Assembly (NCBI GenBank): GCA_026936325.1
Contig: JAPTHN010000011.1
Span: 35,994,629 to 36,058,628 of the forward strand
Direction of reading: 5' to 3'
From: Platynereis dumerilii
Taxonomy: Eukaryota; Annelida; Polychaeta; Phyllodocida; Nereididae
DNA length: 64,000 nt
Both the position numbers and the translations under genes were made by a program. The number at the start of each line of letters is the position of its first letter. Position 1 is the stretch's first letter. Positions 11,411 to 22,759 of this stretch are shown here, piece after piece. Below the pieces are notes generated by a model. The model saw only the letters and a list, made by a program, of their open reading frames with translations. It had not been told where the DNA came from and made no database searches.

Positions 11411-12740
11411 ATCATAATTATTTTATACTTCTACCAAGCGCGTCCATGTGAGTTATCAGGCATCCAGATCCAACATTGCATTGATTTAACCATCTTTTTC
11501 CAGCTGCTAAAATTGACAGAGTGGAAATGAATAATCACTCATATTATCTTTCAGCTTCAGGTTTTTGACAGTTGAATATACTCAGAAGAAATTTGAATCA
11601 TTACTAAAAGGAGCTAAACAAGGTTGTGCTATTTGATAGATAATGGGAAAAAAGATTCAAAATCAGAAGACTTAAAGCTGAAAGTTTAAAGTAATATGCA
11701 GCTTTGCTCCAAGCATTTTGTTGAAGAGGCAGCCACAATGTAAGCAACATTTATAGCTTTGCATAATCAAGCATGTGCTTGGGTTCTTCTTCTAAAAAAT
11801 GTCAGATGCAGTAAAGAGAATATTTGGAGTGCATTTCAAACATAGTGGTTGCCACTTTTAAACTTTTAATATTGATATGTCATTATTATTGCTTGCGAAA
11901 TATCATCAGCAGTCATGTAATATGCAAAACATCAAGTGTTTTTTTTTACCCCATTAATATGACAATATGACGTCTAAATAGACTTTAGTTTATAAACAGC
12001 ACCCAGAATATTACGGTTGGTCTCTGCACCCCTTAGATTAGCAAATGTCTGTAACTTCTGTCACACGCCAAAAGATGTAACCTCTAGAAATACATCAGAC
12101 AAGTTCCGTTGCCAAAAGCACGTCTGCTTCAAAATCACTTGACTTCGTTCTATCAATCTGATTGGTATCCTCTTACAGAGAGTAAAATTTCATAAAGAGA
12201 AATTCAAATCAATAAGTATAGTGATATCTGTCTATCTGTCTGTGTCACCAGAGACCACCATGAAGCACAAGAATGCACTTGAGAGACTCTTATTTGGTCC
12301 AGACTTCTCAACTGATCTCTCAAAAGCATCATAGTAAATCTTGAATAAAAGACAGCTCAGGTTGGCCTGCAATCACTATAATGATGGCTGTTTTCTGGTC
12401 TATCACCACAGCTCCATTATTTACAGGGCAAGAGTACATTTTTCTGATTCATGATTCAAAGTGATACTAGACTGAAAAATGTACAGTGCAAATTTGGAGT
12501 TGGAAAGAAATTAAACATGTAGTGAGAATATCAAATTATTAGTAAATAGACTATAGTTATCCTTGAACTCCAAATAACATAACTGACCACTACAGTTTAA
12601 TTGTGCATTTTCTGAACATAGATATAAACCCCTAAAATTAAGTTTAAGTAGCTAACAAGTGGATATAAGATTAATGTGTTAAAGCCCTTCAAACAAAATG
12701 GAAGAACTTTGTTACAATTCATTTGTTGGTATCTAACAAT

Positions 12741-12880
12741 CATAGGCGTAGGAGCCAGGGGAAGATTAATTTTTTAGGTAGTTTCGGGCAGAAAATTTTG
12801 TGAATTTTGATTTTTGGGGGCAATTTTGGCAATAATTTTTGGACAGCCCCCCTAAAATTAATTGACCTCCTACGCCTATG
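12741..12880. mobile_element. 140-bp hAT-like MITE with perfect 8-bp target duplication
   Basis: The terminal inverted repeat is CATAGGCGTAGGAG at the left and CTCCTACGCCTATG at the right. CTAACAAT is duplicated exactly at 12733-12740 and 12881-12888. The equivalent place in array copy A (about 7730) lacks the element, so it inserted after the duplication or was never in copy A. Eight-base duplications are characteristic of hAT transposons. No coding capacity. Confidence 0.9.
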
Positions 12881-14089
12881 CTAACAATAAAGGCCATACA
12901 ATAAGTCACCAGTCACTTTCTGGTCATCCGCTTACAAGCCTAGACAAGTACATAAAGGCTTCCACATCTTGTGAATTCTTCTAGCTTAAATAGCAATTAA
13001 GAAATGTCCTTGCCAGTTGCTGGTCTCACGTCAAGTACTTTCATCTTATGAGGTGCAATCAGGGTTGTGCTGGTGAAATATGGTCGATATTGGTCGTTGC
13101 CAGGAAAACCAAAAGTGAACTGTGTTCTGTCCTTTTAGCGTTTGTCTCTCAAAAAAGATGATTTAGTCATGTTTGATGGACCCCCTCTCCAGCCTTGCCC
13201 TACCTGTATCACATCTGTTATGTAAATAGAATGGTGACACACTCAGTTGCTTCTGTGTCTCTCTGCTTTTGAGTTCTGCTGTAAGTTGTGGCAAGTTTCA
13301 AATAAATTATGTCTTTATTTCTCACTCTCTTCGTATGAGATGGTTTCTAGAAGCCAAATATTGTATATAACTACATGCAGTCATGCATTCTGTTTTACAT
13401 TGAAGATAGATATTTCTTATATGGTGATACGGACAGTTATTATTTTCTTGCAACTGCGATCTGAAATTCTCAGAATAATTTAAGTTTACAACCCAAAATT
13501 ATATACTCCCACATGCACCATTGAACTTGGATTAAATTTCTATTTCTATTGAAGTTCCTGCCCTGTAATAACTGAGATATCAAATGGCTTTCATATAAAA
13601 ACCTGAAATATGAGTTATAATGGCGTTTTGTTGGTTTTCTTCTGAAGTTTGACAACAATTTTGTTTCATTAATTTCACATTCTATCTGATATTCTTGCCT
13701 TCAACATCAAAAATGCTCAATGAATCTTTAAAATTCATGAATATAATAAATGGGCGTGGATTTTAATAAAGAACTCACATTGATTACAACGTACACGCAA
13801 GCGTATCCTCGAGCAGCTGAGTCATTGATTTTACAGATGCAAGGAATATTCAAACAGTTCTAAGCTTATTCTCATATGGACCCCTTTTTATGATGTAGAA
13901 TAACTAAATTTTCCTTTTACAAAATTCACGATTTTACACTGTATTTTGAAGTTTAACCTCACACCAATGATTATGGAATAAACAGTGTCATGCCAAGGAA
14001 AACTGCAAGCCCGCTCTGAAAATCATAGGGTTTGTTTAGTCATTTCATTTTCCGTGGCTGTTGGAAACACATGACTTAATTTAAGCGAA

Positions 14090-14272
14090 GTGGGAAGTGT
14101 TTATGGCAGGCAAGAATTTTTGGCATGCCGCACATCAGATATTTGCCATCAGGGTATTCATGAGTGGTATGTTAATTGTTTCCAAAATATGAATTGGAAA
14201 TCTTATTTGTTGTTATGCTCATCCTGTTATTCTCACTTCAGCAATCACACAGAAACTAAAGTAGGTCTTTGA
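14090..14272 (+). other. 60-codon frame, paralogue of the frame at 8377
   Basis: Same length and stop position as 8377-8559, with about a quarter of residues or more changed. Coding status is doubtful for the reasons given there. Confidence 0.2.
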
Positions 14273-15404
14273 TAACTAGCACTCTAGGAATTTTCATCAT
14301 GCCATCCCGTATAATTTGTTTTATCCCTCTGTAAATTTCAAATTTGTACTAATGAAATATGCTAGCTTTGTTTTCAATGTTGCATAATAACCACTCATGC
14401 ATTGCATACTTTATACCATTATGCTGATGCCGCTGTGATATTTGCGAAGCGACAGTGCTCAGCCACCATGGCTATAATCATCATTGAAACCAACATCATT
14501 AGAACTAAGCTTGGTGAAACTGGAATAGCTAAAGTAAAATTTTAATGTCGACCTTGAGGCCCATAGGCAGGCAATCCTGGCATACGTTTTAAAGATGTTG
14601 ATTGTCATAATCCTTTACAACGTAAAAGAAATTTCTTCTGCCAATATGTCAGTCTTACCAAAGCGCATTCAATAACCTTTGAATCATTTACGTTCAATAA
14701 TTTGTCAAGTATAGAGTTGATGTGAGTTAAATGTTCTCATGCCTAACTAGGTGATCAATAGCACCTCGCCCATACAAGTGTTAAAAGTGCTTGTCACTTA
14801 TGCAGTTTTCTGAAGGATACCAGACACTCGGAGATTCCCAGTTGCCAACATCTGTGCCCACATTGCTTTTTTTTACAGTTCTAAGACACCACATGCTGGT
14901 ATATCTGTGACAGAATGACAGTTACTCATCAGGAAGTCGATACACCCATTTGCCAAAATTTTGGAGCTCATAAAGGGTGTTTTAATTGCATAAGTCGATT
15001 GAGACAAAAGGCTTTCAAGATTTTTGTGAGCATCTGGTTAACAGCCATGCAGTGTCATTAACTGACAGTTCATTCATCGAAAGCTATGATGCTGGCTATT
15101 CTAGACCCAATTTTCTTCAAATAATGTCACACTTCAACAGCAGCATTAAAAACAACTTTGGATTTCACATTAATGTGACAAGGACATAAGATGGGTATCT
15201 GATAATGAACGACGTGGTATAACTTCAATTTTTTGGATGAGTAATTTAGTAGAGTCTCTATAATTATTGAAAGTGTACTATTCCATTCTAGATAAGGCTT
15301 GCAGACAATTCATGATGGCTGAAGACATAAGCATAAATTCTACCTGTCTTTAGACATTTGCAAGTTCATTTCATAAAAGAATTAATGTACCCGCAATTTT
15401 TATT

Positions 15405-15518
15405 CAATACACCCCATAAAAAATTGAGATTTCACCTTTTTTTTTCGTCGTACTGACTGACCTAGGAAAAAGTGCCTAGAGAAGATCCGAGAAGCTAAAG
15501 ATCAATTATGTCTGGCCT
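15405..15518. mobile_element. Right-half copy of the 105-297 MITE family
   Basis: Shares CACCTTTTTTTTT, GACTGACC, GTGCC, GAGAAGCTAAAGATCAATTA and the terminal GGCCT with 105-297. The left terminal repeat is absent, so the copy is truncated. Confidence 0.65.
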
Positions 15519-15965
15519 AATGACAAAATTAATATTAACGTGGCTCATAAGCTGTGAAAGAGAGAATATCTTTCTGACCTTGATTTAACAATTATGACTA
15601 CAGGATGTAAAATATCCACTTCTGCCAATATACCACCTCCCTATTATATCAAACCTTGGAGGCAGATAAAGCAGATTTTGGAAAATGTCCTTCCGACAGA
15701 TTGATTTAAAAGGAGTTTCCCATAATCAAGAATCTATTTAATGTCAAGGATCTGAATTTGGCCATGTCACATCCTGGCTGAGATAACATATCCTTGGAAT
15801 CTGTATAAGTTAAATGTATATATATGTATTATCTATATGTACACCTTTGGAATTTTATGTTGAAACACTGTTTCGTGACAGATGTTTTTTAAACATAGAG
15901 ATAAAATACGACAACTCCACCAATTGTATCATATTTATTTTCTTTAAGCTTACATAATGATTTTC

Positions 15966-16085
15966 CAGCTCTTCCTCATAACCATTCCTTAGCCTGCAGT
16001 TGTCAGACACCGTGTCACTGCTAAAATTGCTTGGCCATGGGCCATGATTCTGGATATTCTCAAGGATTGACACTTGCCCTGCATC
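15966..16085 (-). other. Possible exon remnant (minus strand)
   Basis: An open stretch reading GQVSILENIQNHGPWPSN and onwards to EEELENHY is bounded by an acceptor-like GGATGCAG on its 5' side and a donor-like TTAT/GTAAGC on its 3' side. No domain is recognised. It lies in sequence that copy A lacks. Such short frames are common by chance here, so this is only a pointer. Confidence 0.2.
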
Positions 16086-16214
16086 CATGTAATTAAATCA
16101 GATTTCTTGATAAATATTCCAGGAAAATTGGTATTCTTAACATTAAAAGGAGAGAATTGAACGGGAAAACCCTATTATGGAATAAGGGCTGCTGTTATGC
16201 AAACCAATGAAAAA

Positions 16215-16502
16215 CTAGTTATTTGCTATATCAACATATAAGTTTCCAGGATCAAGTGTAGACGAGTGTAAACAGCTTCTGAGAATTGTGGTAAAGATTC
16301 CCTTCAGACAGACTGACATAGTCCGTCTTTGCTGAACAGCTTCAGCTGCATGGATGAGACTGATGACTTTAATTCCATGTAAGAGTAAATCCAGTTCAAT
16401 GCGTTCGGTTGCTTGATGCATTTGAATTCTGACAGAGTCTTCATGCCATACAGAATTCAGAAGTATACGTGAGGCAAAGGGCTGTCGTGCACCAAGAGGC
16501 CT
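16215..16502 (-). other. Possible terminal exon, 95 codons (minus strand)
   Basis: The frame starts right after a good acceptor-like sequence (a pyrimidine-rich run ending CTACCTAG) and runs 95 codons to TAG. It begins RPLGARQPFASRILLNSVW and ends NLYVDIANN, with a helix-like centre including RIELDLLLHGIKVISLIHAA. I recognise no family. Frames of this length are expected several times by chance in 64 kb of this composition, so confidence rests only on the acceptor and the protein-like composition. Confidence 0.25.
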
Positions 16503-17134
16503 CTAGGTAGCAGTGAAAATGGATATACGTAGATTAAGTAAATTATATACAAACCTGCATATATTATTCCTACTGTGTGTACATTCTCTTTAGTCTTGCA
16601 AACTGTTCATCATTTTTAAACACGCCGACTTTCATTTGCAATGAAGAAGTGCATTACATTGTTATTGTTTTCCTGTTCATTGCAATAGTAGACTAGCAAA
16701 GTGTCCCATGCTAAATTATCATATGTAGATGGCAATGCAATAGATTTGCGGAGCTCAAATTAACTTTTCTTATTTTGAAACCATGTTTGTGATAAACAAC
16801 AGCACATATTTTCCCCGACATCAATTGCATTTATTGAGCTGCGTTATGGAATTTTTCTAACACTACTGCGACATCGCAAGAGAAATGCTGGTATGTTCAC
16901 TTTTACCGAAACTAAGTGTTTGATCAGGGACTTATTCAATCGCAGGTCCAGGATGTCCTTAATTCATTCTCAATCTACTGACAGATTCAAAATTTATCAT
17001 GAGCAGTTATCATGCTAAGTTCGCTGACGCGAATAATATAATGGCAATAATGTATAAAACGTCTTGTCAAGAAGTCTAAAAATATTAGCTATAATTAATA
17101 TTATTATTTTTTTTTTTTATGTATGGGGGGGGGG

Positions 17135-17320
17135 TGGCTCAGTTGTATAGTGGTCTGGGCTTCCAGTAGCTTGGAATAGGGTTCGATTCCAACCTTTGGA
17201 TGAGTTAATTTGACCTAAGTTGAAAGGGCAGTTTCAATTGTCTTCGCCTCATAGTCGTACTAAAGCAACATTCTAAGGGAAAAGTACGGGATGTAAAGCC
17301 CAAATCATTCATACATCCAA
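17135..17320 (+). mobile_element. tRNA-derived SINE
   Basis: The head has an RNA polymerase III A box (TGGCTCAGTTGTATAGTGG, 17135-17153) and a B box (GGTTCGATTCC, 17180-17190) at tRNA-like spacing. It is followed by a non-tRNA body containing ACGGGATGTAAAGCCC and a short tail near CATTCATAC. The acceptor-stem pairing is not intact and a G-run precedes it, so this is a SINE and not a tRNA gene. It is private to array copy B. Confidence 0.7.
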
Positions 17321-18019
17321 TTTCGATCTGACATCAGTTTCTGGGTTATTCAATTAGAAGGAAGCTTTGCCCATTTTGTGATCAAATATGAGTTTTTTCA
17401 ATTGAAGGGAAGGCTCTAAAGCACCTGTACCTTTGAGTCATGTTTTTACAACACAGCTGTCCGACTCAAAGATACCCTATGTCATTTTTTATTTCAGATA
17501 TTTAACCACAAATTCAGTTCTTGTGTTGTGCCTATTGTCAATTTTTTGTTAGATTTAGTGAAAACGTTTAATTTGAGGCCCTGGTTGACAATCAATAACC
17601 CTCAGGCCAAGCAAGATATCACTTTTTAAAAATGCACAGAATCAAAGTGTCCGACTCAAAGAACATTACCCTATGTGGTTATTGGTCTCAGGTCCATTTG
17701 GAATGATGAATGTTTGTCACTTCAGTCAAAGGCTTACTCTCCAAAGATGTTGGGCAACCGACAATATTTACAGCAGCCGACATCAGATTTTATGGTTTTC
17801 ATATATGCTTGACCAATGCCTTCTAACGATGTTCTGTCTCATTTCACGTAGAGGGCTGGCAAGCGGAGAAAAGAGTACTTCACTGTTTCCGACCAGTGTC
17901 AGCCAATTTATGAAATATAATTTTGAGGACAGAGACAGTAATTTTGACGAAGTGGAAAAAATTAGTTAAATTCTCCTCTTCTTAGAAAAAGTATAACATA
18001 CACGGTTCAGCCTCTTTCT

Positions 18020-18772
18020 CGTTCATATGTAAGTCAGCTATATTATATATCTTATATAACTTTACCATTTTTAAGAAATGAGTTTTGTAATGGGAACTGT
18101 TATTCAAATGCAAGAAAATTAAGCAGAACATTCCAGACATGGGAAAATCGCTGCTGCAGTAGTGCTGTCTGTCATTCAGGATATACCAAGACATATGTGG
18201 ATGGTAATTTGATAAATTATGAACAAGTGTTTTAGTCTCTCCATTGCTTTTCTATTTTATGGTTTACATGATATTGTATCCCCATTGAAGTATATATTAT
18301 ATTAAGAATAAAATAAGATGCCAGATATATGAATAATTGTCAGCGTTTACAGACGATTTAATACAGGGAGTACCTGGGTTGTAAGACTCTCTGTTGTTCT
18401 TCCGCACTGAGTATTATTTTTAGTGCATTTTGCACGCTCAAGGGGGACCACACCATAATAAGTGACCACCACATTACCACTGAAGGTACGATTTTATGAT
18501 GAAGGGACCACTGTAACCATGCGACTCTGGTCATTTACACTTGGCTGTGTGCTGTCAATGCTATAGTACATTTACTTATTACTACGTTTGTTATATTACG
18601 TAGCTTTTTGACGTTCTGTTGTTTCTGAACCAATCAGATTAATTAAAAATGATATGTATTTAGTGGCCAAAGATCTTTAGAATCGCATGCCAATTAAATC
18701 GCCTGCAACAGCATTTTTTTGTCGCATAGTAAATCTGAATTATTTGATTTTATTCCGTTATTTCGGCCTATG
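18020..18772. other. Spacer, nothing recognised
   Basis: No supportable gene or repeat. A 70-codon minus-strand frame at 17982-18194 is not distinguishable from chance. Confidence 0.4.
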
Positions 18773-19554
18773 GTAGAGTAGGTCGGGGCAAGAAGCCCGG
18801 GTTAGGTGAAAGGCCCCCCCAGGGTTATATCTAAACTTACATTTTTGATGCGTTTTCTTTTTAATAGGACTAAAGCTAGAGGCTTTTTAGGTGATGTCTC
18901 AAATTTTCAGGGCAAACAGCAACAAAACATATAGTAGAAATTAAAGAAACAAAAAGATATGCATGGTTTTTGTAACTTTGAGTAATTCTTGCTTCACTTT
19001 ATGACCGTCATATAAACATGTGTTTGGGGGCGAGAGGCCCCACAATGGTATGGGACATGAGGTCCCCATCACTGGGGCCTTGAAGCTGCTTCAGGAGCCA
19101 TTTGATAACGTGTACTTTACCTTAAATCTTGATAGAATAGCTAATCAAAATAGAAAAAATTTGGCCAAAATAGAAAAAGGGCAAAAAAAAAATAGAAAGT
19201 ATGAACAGAAAAACTCAGAATTTCATAAAAATTAAATAGAATGCCTTAAAAATGTTAGAAGAACCCTAAGAAATAACTTACAAGCTAAATGCAATCACAA
19301 AAATATTGCTATAGGATTACAATAGGGGGCTTCTCGCCCGATGGGTGGGGTAAGAAGGCCATTTGCAATTTTTTTACAAAAATGGCTGTGACTCCTTTAT
19401 TGAAATTGGTAGACATCTGTTTCACTAGTTATAAGTAGAGTCAAGTGATCCCTTCCTGACAGCATAAGCATTCAAATAATCGACCATAAAAAGTATGTCA
19501 AATCACACCTAAAAGTTAAGGGGGGCTGCATGCCCCGCGCTACAGTAACTCTAC
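18773..19554. mobile_element. Non-autonomous element with GTAGAGT ends and G/C-run subtermini
   Basis: The left end GTAGAGTAGGTCGGGGC AAG, rich in GGCAAGAAGCCC, is mirrored at the right by GCCCCGCGCTACAG TAACTCTAC (GTAGAGTTACTG on the other strand). Between them lie A-rich sequence and further GGGGC/GCCCC pairs. A left-end fragment of the same family is at 62375-62500. The target duplication is unclear and no transposase frame is present. Confidence 0.6.
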
Positions 19555-20467
19555 ACGTCGCCTAGGGAGAAAGACTTGCTGATGTGCAAACAATCACTGC
19601 TGGTTGTCTATCGGAGGTTTCCCCAGACAAATGTATAAATCTAACCCAAGATATTTCCAGACAACAGACGTGGGGGATGTTGAGTGTATGCACTACGCCA
19701 GTCAGTGCCATGTGAGTGTAGGAGGTTTAAGAAAAAAAAACATGAGTTTATAAACAGTACTCTGCCTTCCTCTATTTTGTACAACTTTCAAGGCGCAAAA
19801 TAATTCACATTTCCTAAATTTATTAATGCTAGTAATGCAGGAGGTAATGCCCATGTCACAAGGCCACGTCAGAAACATTTATTCACATATTAAAATATTG
19901 CATGTTCAGTTCCATCACATGACAAAAATGCTTTAGACTGGGAACACCACAAGCTGCTGCCTGTCAAACAGAATCTATCAGACATATGTGGTAATTAATT
20001 TGATAATTTTGGATAAAATGTGCGGGAGTCCAATGCAGTTCTTTTGTGAGATCTTTCCTCACAAAAGAAGGTTGCCTACAGAGAAATAGTAACTTATCAG
20101 CCTTCGACAGCTTCACACTTTTGTTTGGATTTCCATACCGAGAGAAGTTTCTACATACCTCAGATGTTGCCTCTAAATAGCCCACACCAGTGCTGATGGG
20201 TGCAAAAACACAAACTCACTCCGTGCATACCTCGGATGTGCAGATGCCAGCCATAGAACACATTCTTGTCCAAGAATGTTCTGTCTTGCTTAAATTGACA
20301 TTTTGACATGGTCTTTATGCATTTCTTTATGGAATGATTATTTATAGACAAAGTGAACCATACCAAATCCACATTATACACTCAGACCTTTCACGTTGTT
20401 TCAGTTTCTTGCCATTTGCTAATTGGGTGGCAACCACTATATCTCCAGGCGGTGAGCTTGGATTTTT
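19555..20467. other. Spacer with splice-like motifs, no gene supported
   Basis: On the minus strand there are acceptor-like (TTTTTGCACCCATCAG; TATTTCTCTGTAG) and donor-like (TCTGAG/GTATGT; TCCGAG/GTATGC) sites between 20050 and 20270. The stretches between them are only tens of bases long, so no gene model could be built. Confidence 0.3.
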
Positions 20468-20700
20468 TAAAAAATAATAATTTCTTCCTCAGTTTTCATG
20501 AAATCACTTCTTTTCTGAAAAGAATTATTTCAGGTGGGGACAGTAACTGATATCTGGTGGGGGTATTTCTTAAAAGGGTGTTGTTTGATTTAGATACCAG
20601 TATTTTGCATGCCTGGTGCGCTAAATAAATAATTACTTTCGCCGTTATGGAAAAATACATAATATTCCTGTCAAAGAAAAGTTTGAAAACTCGAAGCTGG
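20468..20700. repeat. Dispersed repeat family R1, copy 2
   Basis: Shares AATAATTTCTTCCTCAGTTTT-type sequence, TGGTGGGGGTATTTCTTAA and AAATAAATAATTACTT with 6105-6345. Confidence 0.65.
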
Positions 20701-21294
20701 TAAATTTGATATATGTTTAGAATCTTTAGATAATGGAAATGTCCTGCCATTAAGGTGGTTTCAATTTTAGATAAGAGACAATGATAGGCCTGGTACCAAT
20801 TGTTTTAGTAGTTTTTTGTTGTGTGTTGGCTATTCTCAAGAATTGAAATTCCTGTACAGCCCATGCTTATCGAATTGATTCACTTGTATGTCAATGGCAT
20901 TTAGAAGAAAATTGGGTATTCCCAATGGTTATAGGCATGGCCTGCGGTTACATTATCTTTAATAGAATCAGGGCAGCGATCACAAGCTTCAACCAGGAAA
21001 TCATCCTGCTCTTAGCCAATCTGTTCGCCATGCCCCCATGGTCATGAATTTAACATTCAGAGCCAGGGCAAACATAAGACTCAGCATGATTTGTGTTTAG
21101 TTGTTTTGCTTTACATGAATTGGTCAATATTGTCATTATTCACGTCTCTGGTGTTTTATTTGAAATTTCTTCCAAACAGTTATTGACCATTTCATCACTC
21201 TTACTGTCTCTACATGAACATAAACAGGGATATCTGGAACAATAATTAATAGTCAGATGGTAGGCTGACGCCAGTACTGGCGTATATACCTTTA

Positions 21295-22054
21295 CCAATA
21301 AGTATTATCTATTTATTTATTTTTACAAGCGCTATATTATATAATTTTTCTATGCGCTGTACCAGAGGAGAAATTTCAAAATGTAAATTTATATATATAA
21401 GGTTAAAAGTATAATTTGGCTGTAAATAACTATAAAAACGACAAGATTAAAATCAAAAGAGCAGGCATATCAAGTAAAGTCTTTAAAATGCTGTTTAAAC
21501 AACAAAGTCTTTAAAGCTCTTTTAAAGGAGTGAAAAGATGGCGTTTCTTGTATTTGATGGAGTAATGTGTTCCACGGCTTGGAGGTCCAGGTGTCAAAGC
21601 GTCTGTCACCATATTTATTCCGGGTTCTTCTGATGGTGAGCTGTAGGCCTGATGTTGAGCGTAGGCTGCGGGTTGGCGAATAGCGGACAAATGGAGAAAA
21701 GAGGTAGGAAGGTATGGCAGGATTATTGAGACATTTGTAGATGGTGCACATTGCTTTAAATTCAATTCTTTTGTGCACTGGCAGCCAATGTAGTTCATAG
21801 AGCACAGGAGTGATATGTTCCAATCTTGGAATTCTTGCGATGATACGTGCGGCACAATTCTGGGCCACCTGCAGTCTGCGCAGGCCATGCTCAAAAATGC
21901 CTGCCAATAAAGCATTGGCATAATCAAGTCTCGACACAACAAGTGCAATCACTGCCTTCTTACAGGTATCATCATCTAAATAGTGTCTGACTTGTCTGAT
22001 TCCACGCATATGGAAATAAATGGACTTGGTCACTGCCTTAATTTGATGTGACAT
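21295..22054 (-). mobile_element. 5'-truncated LINE, CR1/L2-like
   Basis: On the minus strand it runs from the C-terminal part of the reverse transcriptase (22054 to 21470) through a 3' UTR to an AAATAAATAAATAGAT-type tail at about 21305-21330. It is absent from array 1 copy A. The reading frame is open throughout, so decay is limited. Confidence 0.8.
21470..22054 (-). CDS. LINE reverse transcriptase C-terminal fragment (truncated)
   Basis: The 194-codon frame matches the well-known C-terminal region of CR1/L2-type retrotransposon polyproteins. Diagnostic strings in order are SRLDYANALLAG (residues about 40-51), RRLQVAQNCAARII, ELHWLPVHKRIEFK and, near the end, RSLRSTSGLQL with FKRALKTLLF. 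The catalytic RT motifs and the endonuclease are missing because of 5' truncation. The first Met is simply the first in the retained fragment. It is not a host gene. Confidence 0.85.
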   Translation of the reverse strand: MSHQIKAVTKSIYFHMRGIRQVRHYLDDDTCKKAVIALVVSRLDYANALLAGIFEHGLRRLQVAQNCAARIIARIPRLEHITPVLYELHWLPVHKRIEFKAMCTIYKCLNNPAIPSYLFSPFVRYSPTRSLRSTSGLQLTIRRTRNKYGDRRFDTWTSKPWNTLLHQIQETPSFHSFKRALKTLLFKQHFKDFT

Positions 22055-22759
22055 TATAGGTCAACGATTGTCTTGTACATGCATATTTTTCTGATAAAAT
22101 AATGTGGTGATACATATAGTATTTGACAGTGGCTAAGGATAGTCATTTTCCACTTATACTTTTCGTGAGAGACCTGAACAAGCTAATTCACATGACTTGG
22201 TTTTCTCTGACTTGTACTACGCTAATTTACCAAAAAGAAAATAGTTTAATCACAGGATGCAATTTCATCGGATCCAGCTATAATGGGAAGATATTTTTGT
22301 ATAATTATGGCTCATTTTCTGAAGCTTCTGAAGATTTGCACTGACAGAATGAAGCACTGCAGTGTGATTATCATCTTTTTCCATCTTGTTATTTTAACAT
22401 TACTGTCAAATTGGAAATTCATAATTGGACATATTATCTTTCATCTTCAGATATTTTCAACTGAATTATCTTAAAAATTCAAATCATTATTATAAGGAAC
22501 TAGATCAAGATATTTGGAAATGGTTATGAAAAATCCAGGTTACAAATCTAGGCTAAAGATGAAAGTTCAAAGTGAACAACTCGGCTTCAAGCATTTGTTG
22601 AATGAGCAGTCAGTAACATGATGTAAAGAACATTTCTGGCTATGTGTAGTCCAGCATGCATCAAGGTTCTTTCCTTAAATCCATGACAGATGAATATAAC
22701 TGAATATTTGTAGTGCATTTCAAGTACAATTGGCTGTCGCTTTTAAAATGCGATATTTA

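Larger units (their letters stand above)
7670..12650. repeat. Segmental duplication array 1, copy A
   Basis: Blocks of copy A recur in the same order and orientation in copy B. Examples: 7735-8000 with 12890-13150 (CAGTCACTTTCTGGTCATCC), 8370-8570 with 14085-14285, 9480-9650 with 15596-15760 (GACTACAGGATGTAAAATAT), 9725-10020 with 17700-18010 (GTCAAAGGCT), and 11160-11870 with 22200-22740. Between blocks each copy has private sequence, so offsets grow from about 5.1 kb to about 11 kb. A 0.25-kb start of a third copy lies at 24755-25010. No convincing gene was found inside. Confidence 0.8.

Noticed and set aside
17135-17205. Functional tRNA gene
   Set aside because: A and B boxes are present, but the acceptor stem does not pair and a SINE body follows.
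18773-19554. GC-box or CpG-island promoter from the GGGGC/GCCCC clusters
   Set aside because: The clusters are the subterminal part of a transposable element also found at 62375, and no gene starts nearby.
21511-21948. 145-codon minus-strand frame
   Set aside because: Shadow frame of the LINE reverse-transcriptase fragment at 21470-22054.
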